Source of the DNA: Psychrobacter pacificensis
Lineage (GTDB): Bacteria > Pseudomonadota > Gammaproteobacteria > Pseudomonadales > Moraxellaceae
DNA length: 64,000 nucleotides
Direction of reading: 5' to 3'
NCBI RefSeq assembly: GCF_900101915.1
Contig: NZ_FNAL01000014.1
Coordinates: forward strand, 1-64,000
How positions within the stretch are numbered: position 1 is the stretch's first letter; every line of letters starts with the position of its first letter. Under the pieces are notes generated by a model. The model was not told the origin of the DNA, ran no database searches, and saw only the letters and a list, made by a program, of their open reading frames with translations. Positions 27,373 to 35,863 of this stretch are shown in pieces. The position numbers and the translations under genes were made by a program.

Positions 27373-27415
27373 CATGAGTCAGCCGCACTCAGCCAATCAA
27401 ACCCGTACCACCATC

Positions 27416-27443
27416 CCTGATAACTGTATTCCTGATAACTGTA
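27416..27443 (+). repeat. Short tandem repeat between nadA and nadB
   Basis: CCTGATAACTGTA occurs twice (27416-27428 and 27431-27443) with a 15-bp period, just before the nadB ribosome site. It is likely a replication-slippage duplication. Confidence 0.7.
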
Positions 27444-27454
27444 GGAGTAGTCGC

Positions 27455-29344
27455 ATGAGCCATATTGTCAACACTGACGTCCTTATCATTGGCGCTGGAC
27501 TGGCAGGCTTGAGTACAGCGTTATCGCTACCGAAGTCACTGAATATCACGGTTTTGAGTAAAGCGGCACTTGAGGTTTGCTCAAGTCACTATGCTCAAGG
27601 TGGCATTGCCGCTAGTCTAGACAAAGATGACTCTGTGTCTGACCATGTTGCTGATACCTTAGTGGCTGGTGCCGGGCTTTGCACACCCGATAATACTGCC
27701 AGTATCTTGGGTGCAGGACAGCAAGCGGTTCAGTGGCTATGCGCGCAAGGTGTCCCTTTTACGCAGAACTCACCTAACGCTTTGGATAATACAAGCGCAC
27801 AGGAATTTTCTCAGTTACAGACTAGCGACTTGCATTTAACAAAAGAAGGCGGTCACGGCTGTAGACGCGTCGCCCATGCGGACGATGCGACGGGTCGACA
27901 CGTGATGGACGCATTAACCATCAAAGCGCAAGCTGCTACCAATATCACTATTTTGCCTTATCATGAAGCGCTTGAGTTACTGACACTGCCTATAGCGAGC
28001 AGTCAGCCTTTTTTTACAAATAATAGCGATGCTAAGTATTGCCGAGGGGCGCTTGTTTTTGATCATATCAATGGGCGCCCGCTTACCTTTCATAGTCGTG
28101 CAGTGGTACTGGCTAGTGGCGGATTGGGTCAATTATTCAAGCGTGCCAGCGCGCCTAACGTCTGCGTCGGTGATGGCGTGATGATGGCATGGCAAGCAGG
28201 CTGCCGCTTGGCAAACTTGGAGTTCATTCAGTTTCACCCAACAGGCTTAGCGCTAGATGACAGCAGCTTTTTGATATCTGAGGCACTGCGCGGTGAAGGG
28301 GGACGGTTATATTGTCCAAAGACGGGTGTCCGCTTTATGTTGGACGTGGACGCACGTGCTGAATTGGCACCGCGAGATATCGTCGCTCGGGCGATAGCCG
28401 CGCAGATTGATAACAATGGGCTTGGCTACGTGCATCTTGATGTCAGTCACTTGCCTGCTGACTTTGTAAAAGCGCATTTCCCGCAGATTTACCAAACGCT
28501 ATTAACGCTCGGGATTGATATCACGACAGACCCTATTCCAGTTGCCCCGACTGCGCATTATAGTTGTGGCGGTGTGGTGACTGATGCCAATGGATTGACG
28601 GATGTACCAGGACTTTATGCGGCTGGTGAAGTCGCTTATACAGGGCTACATGGGGCGAACCGCTTAGCAAGTAACTCGCTGTTGGAGTGTGTGGTGGTTG
28701 GTCGTAATATCGCAGACCATTTGCCTCAGTATGTCACCCGTTTAGCAAACGCAGAGAAGATGAATAATGATGCTTATCGTGACATAAATCAATCCGTCAT
28801 TGAATCTTGGTCAGTGCCTACGCTCACAGATGCGCAGTCAATTATTTTGACTGATACGTTATTTACAGCGTCCGAATATGACAATGATGATAAGGATGAC
28901 AAGCTATCTGGCGCTGAGGCGGACATGACCAAAATCACTGCCGCACTAAAAGTGCTCATGACCACTAACATGGGTATCACCCGTAGCGCGGGACAATTAG
29001 AACAAGCATTAACCCAAATACAAAAGTGGCAAGTTTCGCTTGCCAGTACTGAGCTTGGACAACAAAATATCATTAAAAATGACAGCCCCACGAACATACA
29101 TGAGCTGGCATATTTTCAATTAACCAGACAGCTTGCTTTAGCGACCTTAATTATTCAGTCTGCTTATCAGCGTATGGAGAGTCGCGGTGGGCATTATCGC
29201 CATGATTATCCAAAGCTATCGGATATACCTCGGGCAAGTGTGGTTGAGCCGCAGCGTGAGCCATATCAGCAACATATCTCTGCTGCTCAATCTATAAATA
29301 TATCGAAAACGCTAAATAATATGTGGAAAACGTTGATTGCTTAA
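27455..29344 (+). CDS. nadB: L-aspartate oxidase
   Basis: A 629-aa FAD enzyme of the fumarate-reductase/succinate-dehydrogenase family that oxidises L-aspartate to iminoaspartate, the substrate of NadA. Seen are the FAD motif VLIIGAGLAGLSTAL (GxGxxG at 13-18), the SSHYAQGGIAA loop, the GGHGCRRVAHADDATGRHVMDAL segment, IQFHPTGL, and HYSCGGVVTDANGLTDVPGLYAAGEVAYTGLHGANRLASNSLLE (broken here only for naming). The ATG at 27455 has a strong TAGGAG site 7 bases upstream; another ATG at 27374 just behind the nadA stop would add 27 residues unlike the family. About 90 residues longer than E. coli NadB, mostly in the C-terminal helical part. Confidence 0.93.
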   Translation: MSHIVNTDVLIIGAGLAGLSTALSLPKSLNITVLSKAALEVCSSHYAQGGIAASLDKDDSVSDHVADTLVAGAGLCTPDNTASILGAGQQAVQWLCAQGVPFTQNSPNALDNTSAQEFSQLQTSDLHLTKEGGHGCRRVAHADDATGRHVMDALTIKAQAATNITILPYHEALELLTLPIASSQPFFTNNSDAKYCRGALVFDHINGRPLTFHSRAVVLASGGLGQLFKRASAPNVCVGDGVMMAWQAGCRLANLEFIQFHPTGLALDDSSFLISEALRGEGGRLYCPKTGVRFMLDVDARAELAPRDIVARAIAAQIDNNGLGYVHLDVSHLPADFVKAHFPQIYQTLLTLGIDITTDPIPVAPTAHYSCGGVVTDANGLTDVPGLYAAGEVAYTGLHGANRLASNSLLECVVVGRNIADHLPQYVTRLANAEKMNNDAYRDINQSVIESWSVPTLTDAQSIILTDTLFTASEYDNDDKDDKLSGAEADMTKITAALKVLMTTNMGITRSAGQLEQALTQIQKWQVSLASTELGQQNIIKNDSPTNIHELAYFQLTRQLALATLIIQSAYQRMESRGGHYRHDYPKLSDIPRASVVEPQREPYQQHISAAQSINISKTLNNMWKTLIA

Positions 29345-29463
29345 CGGAGCAGTGTACACATCAACGTCCTAGAAAAAGTCAGCCAATAGCAGAGATTGAT
29401 TAACTTGTCGTAAGTCCTATCAGCTCACAAAATATCAATCAATGTAGGCTACCTAGTGGGTTT

Positions 29464-29492
29464 TTAGTATTCGCTCAGGGTTATGGTACAAT
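29464..29492 (+). promoter_or_regulatory. Predicted sigma-70 promoter of lysO
   Basis: TTAGTA (29464-29469) and TACAAT (29487-29492) are separated by 17 bases, about 50 bp upstream of the lysO ATG. No lysine riboswitch-like structure is apparent in the short leader. Confidence 0.45.
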
Positions 29493-29540
29493 CGCAAGCT
29501 TCCTAAAATATCTTGTTAAAATCGCTGCGAGCTGACCACC

Positions 29541-30452
29541 ATGCAAAGCCTAATTACCCTCGTTTTGGTCTTGATGCCAATGTTTATTGGCTTTGCCATT
29601 CCGTCTAATCCGACCTTGACCAAACTTGCTGATACGGGCTTGTCTTATTTGGTCTATCTTATCTTGGCACTGATCGGTATTGAGCTATCACAGGTAGAAG
29701 GGCTGGGTAACCAAGTTGGCGAAATTGCACTGTACGTGACTGTCTTATCCATATTGACGATAGGCACAGGATTGTTTGCACTGATGGTTTTTGATCATGT
29801 ACGACCGTGGCATGCCAAAAAACCAAGCGTCAAATCTAAAGAGCATCGTGTCAGTATTCGAGGTAGCCTATTACAGGTCGTCTGCGTGGTAATTGGGATG
29901 GTGATTGGCTACTTCTTGCCTGCTGACTATATGCCGCCTGAAAACTCTATGACGGTCATGCTGATGATTTTGATCTTGTTGGTCGGTATTGGCTTAAAAG
30001 GCTCAGGCATTACACTAAAAGAAGTCATGCTCAACAAGCGCGGCGTCGAGATGAGCGTCATTTTTACGCTATCGGTGTTGGTTGGTGGGCTTGTGTTTGC
30101 CTTACTATTTACCGATGTGTCGTGGACGAAAGGCTTGGCAATGGCGTCGGGGTTTGGTTGGTATTCGCTATCCGCGATTGTCATGACCGATGCTTACGGC
30201 GCGGTATGGGGCAGTGTCGCGCTATTTAATGATTTGATACGGGAATTTTTTGCGCTGCTATTCATTCCTGTATTTATGCGCAAATATCCTTCGGCTGCGG
30301 TGGGGCTTGGCGGCGCAACGAGCTTAGACTTTACCTTGCCTATTATTCAACAATCTGGCGGTCTAAAAGTGGTGCCACTGGCGATTAGTTTTGGCTTTTT
30401 GATTAATATTGTCTCGCCAGTGCTGATGGTATTTTTTTCGGCGTTGGGATAA
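29541..30452 (+). CDS. lysO: LysO-family (DUF340/YbjE) lysine exporter
   Basis: A 303-aa membrane protein with about eight to ten membrane segments. The two-part DUF340 layout is visible: an N-terminal part (LVLMPMFIGFAIPSNPTL, YLILALIGIELSQ) and the C-terminal part with MLMILILLVGIGLKGSG, GFGWYSLSAIVMTDAYG and the polar DLIREFFALLFIP segment. E. coli LysO (YbjE) exports L-lysine and the toxic analogue thialysine, and its conserved acidic residues are needed for transport. Length matches. It is the second basic-amino-acid exporter in this window, after argO. Confidence 0.88.
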   Translation: MQSLITLVLVLMPMFIGFAIPSNPTLTKLADTGLSYLVYLILALIGIELSQVEGLGNQVGEIALYVTVLSILTIGTGLFALMVFDHVRPWHAKKPSVKSKEHRVSIRGSLLQVVCVVIGMVIGYFLPADYMPPENSMTVMLMILILLVGIGLKGSGITLKEVMLNKRGVEMSVIFTLSVLVGGLVFALLFTDVSWTKGLAMASGFGWYSLSAIVMTDAYGAVWGSVALFNDLIREFFALLFIPVFMRKYPSAAVGLGGATSLDFTLPIIQQSGGLKVVPLAISFGFLINIVSPVLMVFFSALG

Positions 30453-30488
30453 GGTTAACTTTTAAAGGTTGATGAAAATCAGTCGTTA

Positions 30489-31181
30489 TTATTCGAAGAG
30501 CTCACAGTACTTAGCGTACTCACCATATATTTCTATATAATAGTCATATTCAAGATTCGTTAAGTCCTGTACTGAACTGCTGGCCTTTAAGGTTACTCGG
30601 CTGTGTTTTGACTCAATACTTTCATTATTAAGCGCTTTAAAGTTACGATCTATATTATCTGTATTTTCAACAAAAATATTATTTGAGCAATCATAAGTAC
30701 GCATACGCTTAGCATCAATTCCATGCTGCGATGCTAAAGTATTCTTGACGATAAGCGCCCGATTGCGCGCTAAAGAGTCTTGATTAATTTCATTTGCTGC
30801 TACATGACCAAAAATAAAAACATTAGCTTTTGGATACTCATTGAGACTTTTTACCATAGTTATAAAATCTTCATTATAAATAGCAGGTAATTGACTGCTC
30901 ATTGGCGGGAAAAAGCCGTTAAATTCCATTTCAAGCCCACTGGTATAGACCTCTATAAGACAGCCTTTAGCATCAACCACTACGCTAGGTGGCGTTTCAG
31001 GACACTCGTCTATATCATCAAGTACGCCATCGCCATCTGAATCAGGAATATCCGGTATCAAAGTAACAATATTATCAATCTGAGGTATATCGCTAGGTGG
31101 CGCACTGGTTGTGGTTTGACAGCCTATTAACAATAAAGTGCTTATAGCAACCGTCACTATATTCAATGATTTAATATTCAT
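30489..31181 (-). CDS. OmpA-family lipoprotein with thrombospondin type-3-like calcium repeat
   Basis: A 230-aa predicted outer-membrane lipoprotein. The signal ends in the lipobox LIGC (C21). Residues about 45-65 read PDSDGDGVLDDIDECPETP, the calcium-binding thrombospondin type-3 repeat often found before OmpA domains. The C-terminal part resembles an OmpA peptidoglycan-binding domain (VFIFGHVAANEINQDSLARNRALIVKNTL in outline, then KRMRTYDCSN), but the usual NxxLSxxRA core is replaced by NQDSLARNRA, and the end is unusual with an acidic tail. It may tether the outer membrane to peptidoglycan. It stands alone, convergent with lysO. Confidence 0.75.
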   Translation of the reverse strand: MNIKSLNIVTVAISTLLLIGCQTTTSAPPSDIPQIDNIVTLIPDIPDSDGDGVLDDIDECPETPPSVVVDAKGCLIEVYTSGLEMEFNGFFPPMSSQLPAIYNEDFITMVKSLNEYPKANVFIFGHVAANEINQDSLARNRALIVKNTLASQHGIDAKRMRTYDCSNNIFVENTDNIDRNFKALNNESIESKHSRVTLKASSSVQDLTNLEYDYYIEIYGEYAKYCELFE

Positions 31182-31208
31182 AAGCTACTCATCCTTAAGC
31201 TATTGTCC

Positions 31209-32468
31209 CTAAATTCCACTCGCCTGCTTTGCAAACAAGCGCATCAACGGTTTGATTTTGCCGACGCGGTACATGGCTTCATTACGAATTTGCTGCACGG
31301 GGCGCACTTGAGCAAGCGACCCTGCAAACAACCAATTCAGTGCCGAAAAGCTGTGCATCATCAGGCTATTATGCGGACGACGCGAGCGCTCATAATGACG
31401 CAGCGTTTGATTACTGCCCCACAGCGTGCCGCCACTACGGGTAAAGTCATGCATCAACTGCTCACACAACACTTTTACATCTAGCATACCGAGGTTCAAC
31501 CCTTGGCCTGCTAGCGGATGCACGCCATGGGCGGCATCACCGATGAGTACCAAGTTATCAGCGACGTAGTTTTTTGCTTGTTGTGCTGCTAAAGGAAAAC
31601 TGGCGATGGACTCAATCTGCTTTATAGCACCCAGCTCGTAATGACTTGCCGCTGCGAGTTTATCTGCGATAAAGCGGTCGTCTTCCTCTATCAATGCCAA
31701 TGCCTGATTGGGCGGCAAGGTCCATACGATAGATTGCCAATGTTGTGGATTTGCCTTATCGTCATCAGTAATATCCGCTAGCGGCAAGAGCGCTAGCGTC
31801 CCCGTTGGCAACATGGCTTGACGAGCAGTCGCTTGATGTGGTTTCTCTGTTTGAATCGCACAGCAAATCGCGGTTTGATTATAATCGAGCGTATCAAGTC
31901 CAATGCCTGCTTGTTGACGGACAAATGAGCCACGCCCATCAGCACCAACCAACAGACGCGCATCAATCGCTGTCCCATCATCCAAGGTCACACGGTAACC
32001 TTGCTGTGCACCTAGCCAGTCCATATTGACCACTTTATGCCCAGCGATAACGGTCAGATAGTCGCTGACATCCGCTTTATGCAAACGCTGCCATAAGGCG
32101 TGCTCAATAACGGCTGGCTCCACCATACTACCGAGTATCTCAGGCGCAGCGCTTTGGTCATGACTGTCACCAAATAATAGCTCGCCCATGCCGTTCAACT
32201 GCCATACCTGCATTTGCGAATAGTCGGCTTTACGCTTGGATGCGGTAATGTGTTGCCACGCGCCAACCTCTGTAAGCAAATTAATACTCGCCAAACTAAG
32301 CGCATAGACACGCGCGTCACGTTTGCCCAGCACCGCTTGCCACGCAGACTCGTCACGGGCAGGACGGGCATCAACCAAGGTCACTGGCATTTTGTTCTGC
32401 ACCAGCTTTAGCGCGAGCGTCGCGCCAACGATACCGCCACCGATAATCAGCGTATGATTGTTTTTCAT
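31209..32468 (-). CDS. UbiF/UbiI-like FAD-dependent ubiquinone ring hydroxylase
   Basis: A 419-aa flavin monooxygenase of the UbiH/UbiF/UbiI family, which adds hydroxyls to the ubiquinone ring using NAD(P)H and O2. It shows the FAD motif TLIIGGGIVGATLALKL, the family segment DARVYALSLASINLL after the first third, GADGRGSFVRQQAGIG (the DG motif), and the second FAD motif LIGDAAHGVHPLAGQGLNLGM. The DARVYALS segment is closest to the UbiF/UbiI kind, but the choice is uncertain. The ATG at 32468 with GAGAG in front is preferred to an upstream start at 32519. The partner ubiH-like gene lies upstream, separated by a MITE-like repeat. Confidence 0.85.
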   Translation of the reverse strand: MKNNHTLIIGGGIVGATLALKLVQNKMPVTLVDARPARDESAWQAVLGKRDARVYALSLASINLLTEVGAWQHITASKRKADYSQMQVWQLNGMGELLFGDSHDQSAAPEILGSMVEPAVIEHALWQRLHKADVSDYLTVIAGHKVVNMDWLGAQQGYRVTLDDGTAIDARLLVGADGRGSFVRQQAGIGLDTLDYNQTAICCAIQTEKPHQATARQAMLPTGTLALLPLADITDDDKANPQHWQSIVWTLPPNQALALIEEDDRFIADKLAAASHYELGAIKQIESIASFPLAAQQAKNYVADNLVLIGDAAHGVHPLAGQGLNLGMLDVKVLCEQLMHDFTRSGGTLWGSNQTLRHYERSRRPHNSLMMHSFSALNWLFAGSLAQVRPVQQIRNEAMYRVGKIKPLMRLFAKQASGI

Positions 32469-32524
32469 AAGGTGTCTCTCAATATTGCTCAATATTAGAA
32501 TGCTTATTATCAATCTCAATTACA

Positions 32525-32631
32525 TATAGTTGATTCAGTTTAAAAGAGAGACAAGGCAACCGAGTGCAGATGTATAGGCAATACTGCAAGCGAGGTTAAC
32601 GCTGTCACTCTTTTAAAGAGGATTAACTATA
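32525..32631 (+). repeat. 107-bp MITE-like repeat, copy 1
   Basis: Starts with TATAGTTGATTCAG and ends with GATTAACTATA; the outer 22 bases pair at 18 positions as inverted repeats. By eye it matches the reverse complement of the 107-bp copy at 35579-35685 at about 92 of 107 positions, including the conserved core ACAAGGCAACCGAGTGCAGA. There is no coding sequence. It lies between the two ubiquinone hydroxylase genes and would be transcribed with them. Confidence 0.85.
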
Positions 32632-32634
32632 GCG

Positions 32635-33942
32635 CTATGACTTTAAACCCATCGCGTAGGTCGCCACCAATGGCTTGATATTTGGCAATTTATCAAAGGC
32701 CAGTAATGCCATATTTCGTGCCAGCTTAATGGCGGGATTAGGATGGGTAAAGCCATGTACCACGGCATCACAGAATCGAATCACCCGCTTTTGATCCGTT
32801 TGACGCGCTTTCTCATAGCGCTTTAGTAATTGTGCATTACCGATGTCTTCGCCTTTGAGCACTTGTGCGCTCATCATTTGCGCCAATACATGAGCATCTC
32901 GCATACAAAGATTAAAGCCTTGACCCGCGACAGGATGCAAAGTATGAGCGGCATTGCCCATGATAACGCAGCGACCCTCGACCTGCTTATCTGCTAGCAC
33001 ACGCGATAACGGATACGCGCCGCGGCGACCAGCGGCGACAAACGTGCCCGCGCGTTGTCCAAACGCTTGCTGTAGCGTCTGCAAGAACTGCGCGTCGTCT
33101 TCTAGATATTTGGTTTCTTCACCTGTTGGACAGACCCAAACCACAGATCGTCTATAACCGTGTTGATATTTATCATTGCCGTCGCCCTCTGGATCTGTCA
33201 GTGGCAGCACAGCTAGCGGCCCTGCTGGGCTAAAACGCTCAATCGCTACATGCTCATGCGGTCTATCGGTCTCTACCACACCAACGATAGCGGTTTGCTG
33301 ATAGTCATAGGTTGTGGTGCCGATATTTAACAACTGACGTACCGTAGAATCGCGCCCATCACAAGCGACTAACACGCTGGCTTGTAGCTGTTGCTCGTTT
33401 TCTGCTGCGTCATCGTTGCTAAAGCTCAGCATCACGCCATCCACTTGTTGGGCAACGGCGTTGACACTGGCATTATCAATCAAGGTAATAAGTGGCGACT
33501 GCTGCGCGGCTAATAAGAGCTTACGCCCGAGCCACGCGTTTTCAATGACTTGTCCAAAGGATTCTACTTTCTCTTCGACTTTGTTCAGTTGCGCGCGCCC
33601 AAAGCTACCTTGCTCACTAATTTGCACGCTATCAATTCGGCACGCATGGCTTTGCAATTCATCCCACAATCCAATCTCTTGATAGATCTGTACCGTACGC
33701 CGCGATAGCGCTGTGTTACGACTGTCCAAATAATGACTGCGCGTACGGTCATCGGTCGGACTGATGGTTGGATAACGGTTTTTTTCTAATAGCGTGCTAG
33801 CAATGCCGTGATGCGCCAGTAGTAAGGCAAAAGACAAACCGACATGACCGCCACCGACGATAAGCACTTGCTGGTCGGTGACTGCTTCTCTTCTTTCAGG
33901 TAGGCTTTTAGAATTGGATAAAGGTGAACCTGTCTCTTGCAT
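32635..33942 (-). CDS. ubiH: UbiH-like FAD-dependent ubiquinone ring hydroxylase
   Basis: A 435-aa flavin monooxygenase of the same family. It has the FAD motif VLIVGGGHVGLSFALLL, SRNTALSRRTVQIYQEIGLW, the ubiH-like segment IDSVQISEQGSFGRAQL, ACDGRDSTVRQLLNIG (DG motif), and MGNAAHTLHPVAGQGFNLCM, where the usual GD before AAH is GN. The VQISEQGSFG stretch is like E. coli UbiH (2-octaprenyl-6-methoxyphenol hydroxylase). The first 22 residues are polar and outside the fold; a later start at a downstream codon is possible. With its neighbour it would serve two hydroxylation steps of ubiquinone, the electron acceptor of the complex I also encoded in this window. Confidence 0.85.
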   Translation of the reverse strand: MQETGSPLSNSKSLPERREAVTDQQVLIVGGGHVGLSFALLLAHHGIASTLLEKNRYPTISPTDDRTRSHYLDSRNTALSRRTVQIYQEIGLWDELQSHACRIDSVQISEQGSFGRAQLNKVEEKVESFGQVIENAWLGRKLLLAAQQSPLITLIDNASVNAVAQQVDGVMLSFSNDDAAENEQQLQASVLVACDGRDSTVRQLLNIGTTTYDYQQTAIVGVVETDRPHEHVAIERFSPAGPLAVLPLTDPEGDGNDKYQHGYRRSVVWVCPTGEETKYLEDDAQFLQTLQQAFGQRAGTFVAAGRRGAYPLSRVLADKQVEGRCVIMGNAAHTLHPVAGQGFNLCMRDAHVLAQMMSAQVLKGEDIGNAQLLKRYEKARQTDQKRVIRFCDAVVHGFTHPNPAIKLARNMALLAFDKLPNIKPLVATYAMGLKS

Positions 33943-34480
33943 CGTTGTTGTTCCTATTATAATTGTTGGGCAGACACGTCTTTAGCGATTGAGTGCTGTA
34001 ATATCGCTCATAGATTACCACAAATTGCCTATCATGCTGCGCTCTTAACCGTAGACAAATCGTTCGTCCATCCTCGTCGCAAGCAAGGTTTATATTAGTA
34101 AAATCAGTAAAAACTTAACTTATCAATATTTCAATGCGAGCGTTACTTTTCACTAATGATGTTATCTAACTGATAAATGAACTTAATAGACATGCTGTTG
34201 ACTCGATTTAGAGTAGGCCTGTGTGTTGATTGCAATCGACATACAAAAACAACGCTATCTGCTCAATGTATCGCTTGAATTTTAAAAATTCTCTACCATA
34301 ATGAAGGCAAGACTTTTATTTATTATCTTCCACAAAACCAACAATAATATTACCGTTATTTTTAGTATCCACTATAACTACTCGACACCCATATAACGCT
34401 ACTAACTACTTTATCTCTGACACCCGTGACGCTATCAAAATGAAATCACAGCGCCGGGCATACAATACAAGGATAATCGC
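33943..34480. other. Intergenic region between divergent ubiH and phoH
   Basis: A 538-bp AT-rich stretch that must hold both promoters. I see a candidate phoH promoter at 34275-34302 and a perfect 7-bp inverted repeat GAATTTT-A-AAAATTC at 34277-34291 overlapping it. I find no gene, no copy of the MITE-like repeat and no RNA gene. Confidence 0.55.
34275..34302 (+). promoter_or_regulatory. Candidate sigma-70 promoter of phoH
   Basis: TTGAAT (34275-34280) and CATAAT (34297-34302) are 16 bases apart, about 180 bp before phoH. The perfect inverted repeat GAATTTT-A-AAAATTC overlaps the -35 box and spacer. Confidence 0.35.
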
Positions 34481-35578
34481 TTGACTGATACCATGAGCCG
34501 CCGTATAAAGTTCGAATCCCTAACGCCAGCACAGCTCAAAACCGTACTTGGCGAATATAACAATCACATGAAATACATCCAAGAACGCCTCGATATCAAA
34601 ATCATGCAACGCCAAGGCGATTTTTGCTTAAGTGGCGATGTGACCGCTGTCGAGCGCGGTGAACGTATCATCTACAAGATGGTCGATGAAGCCCAAAACA
34701 CCAAGGATATCAGCGCAGAAGAGCTGCATCTGATTATTCAATCTAGCATCTCGCGTGATGAGGATATGGACAACGATGAGCAGGATGATGATATCGAGGA
34801 TGCAGAATCAGATGAGGCCAATGAGTTTACGCCCGTCAGTCTGCGTACGCGCAAAGGTCGCATCATACCGCGCGGTGGCAACCAGCAGCGCTATGTAAAA
34901 AACGTCTTAAGCTCTGATGTGTCGTTTGGTATTGGCCCTGCTGGTACTGGTAAAACCTATCTTGCGGTCGCTTGTGCAGTCGATATGCTAGAGCGTAACG
35001 AGATTGAGCGTATCTTGCTCGTACGTCCAGCTGTAGAAGCTGGCGAAAAACTAGGCTTCTTGCCTGGTGATTTGACGCAAAAAATTGATCCTTACTTGCG
35101 TCCATTGTATGACGCCCTCTATGAGATGATAGGTTTTGAGAAAGTTGGCAAGATGATCGAAAAACAAATCATCGAAATCGCCCCACTTGCGTATATGCGT
35201 GGTCGTACGCTCAATAACTCCTTTGTCATTTTGGATGAAGCACAGAACACCACGCCTGAACAGATGAAAATGTTTTTGACACGTTTGGGCTTTGGCTCAC
35301 GGGCTGTGATTACTGGTGACATCACGCAGGTCGATTTGCCGCGCGGTCATAAGTCAGGTCTCGCGCAGGCGATGGAGATCTTAAAAGACATCGAAGAGAT
35401 TCATATCACCAAATTTGATTCAAAAGACGTGGTACGCCATCAGTTGGTACAACAAATCGTTGAAGCGTATGACGTATACGATGAAGAGCAAATGGCTCTA
35501 GAAGAAAAACGTAAGTTTGAACGTATCAAAGAACAAGAACGTAGACAAGCTGTGGCTAATGCTGCTGCCAAACTATAA
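34481..35578 (+). CDS. phoH: PhoH-family ATPase
   Basis: A 365-aa cytoplasmic ATPase of the PhoH (PhoL/YbeZ) family, linked to RNA metabolism and usually paired with ybeY, as here. The N-terminal part has a KH-like segment (FESLTPAQLKTVLGEYNNHMKYI). An acidic stretch lies at about 92-115. The ATPase core has Walker A GPAGTGKT (152-159), LVRPAVEAGEKLGFLPGDL, Walker B FVILDEAQNTTPEQMKMFL and VITGDITQVDLP. The start is a TTG at 34481 with AAGGA seven bases upstream; an ATG four codons later is possible but is 19 bases from that site. The MITE-like repeat begins on the first base after the stop. Confidence 0.93.
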   Translation: MTDTMSRRIKFESLTPAQLKTVLGEYNNHMKYIQERLDIKIMQRQGDFCLSGDVTAVERGERIIYKMVDEAQNTKDISAEELHLIIQSSISRDEDMDNDEQDDDIEDAESDEANEFTPVSLRTRKGRIIPRGGNQQRYVKNVLSSDVSFGIGPAGTGKTYLAVACAVDMLERNEIERILLVRPAVEAGEKLGFLPGDLTQKIDPYLRPLYDALYEMIGFEKVGKMIEKQIIEIAPLAYMRGRTLNNSFVILDEAQNTTPEQMKMFLTRLGFGSRAVITGDITQVDLPRGHKSGLAQAMEILKDIEEIHITKFDSKDVVRHQLVQQIVEAYDVYDEEQMALEEKRKFERIKEQERRQAVANAAAKL

Positions 35579-35685
35579 TATAGTCAATCCACTATAAAAG
35601 CGTTACAGCGTTAACCTCGATTGAAGTATGACATATACATCTGCACTCGGTTGCCTTGTACCGCTCTTAAATTGAATCAACTATA
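35579..35685 (-). repeat. 107-bp MITE-like repeat, copy 2
   Basis: Begins with TATAGTCAATCCAC directly after the phoH stop codon and ends with TTGAATCAACTATA. It has the same length as copy 1 at 32525-32631 and lies in the opposite orientation. The ends form an imperfect inverted repeat (16 of 22 positions). The core CTGCACTCGGTTGCCTTGT is shared between the copies. Confidence 0.85.
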
Positions 35686-35726
35686 ATAACGCTAGAACAA
35701 TTTACTATAAAGATTTATATTGCATA

Positions 35727-35760
35727 GAAAAACCGGATTACTAAAGTAGTCCGGTTTTTT
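35727..35760 (+). terminator. Rho-independent terminator behind phoH and the repeat
   Basis: AAAAACCGGATTAC - TAAA - GTAGTCCGGTTTTTT forms an 11-bp stem with one G-U pair and a T-run. It would end the phoH transcript after the repeat, so ybeY needs its own promoter in the 100 bp that follow. Confidence 0.85.
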
Positions 35761-35863
35761 CTTGGCAGAGATTGCTTAGGTTTAGCACTACTTGGGTGAG
35801 GCATGGTCTAGATTGAGTATAGCCAACTAAACACGCCCATTTATAATAAAACAGGACAACGAT

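Noticed and set aside
27245..27454. Long N-terminal extension of nadB reaching into nadA
   Set aside because: The region codes for the end of NadA in another frame; a strong TAGGAG site in front of 27455 and the FAD motif just behind it decide for the later start.
29345..29540. Lysine riboswitch in front of lysO
   Set aside because: The leader after the predicted promoter is only about 45 bases, too short for the lysine aptamer, and no matching stems are seen.
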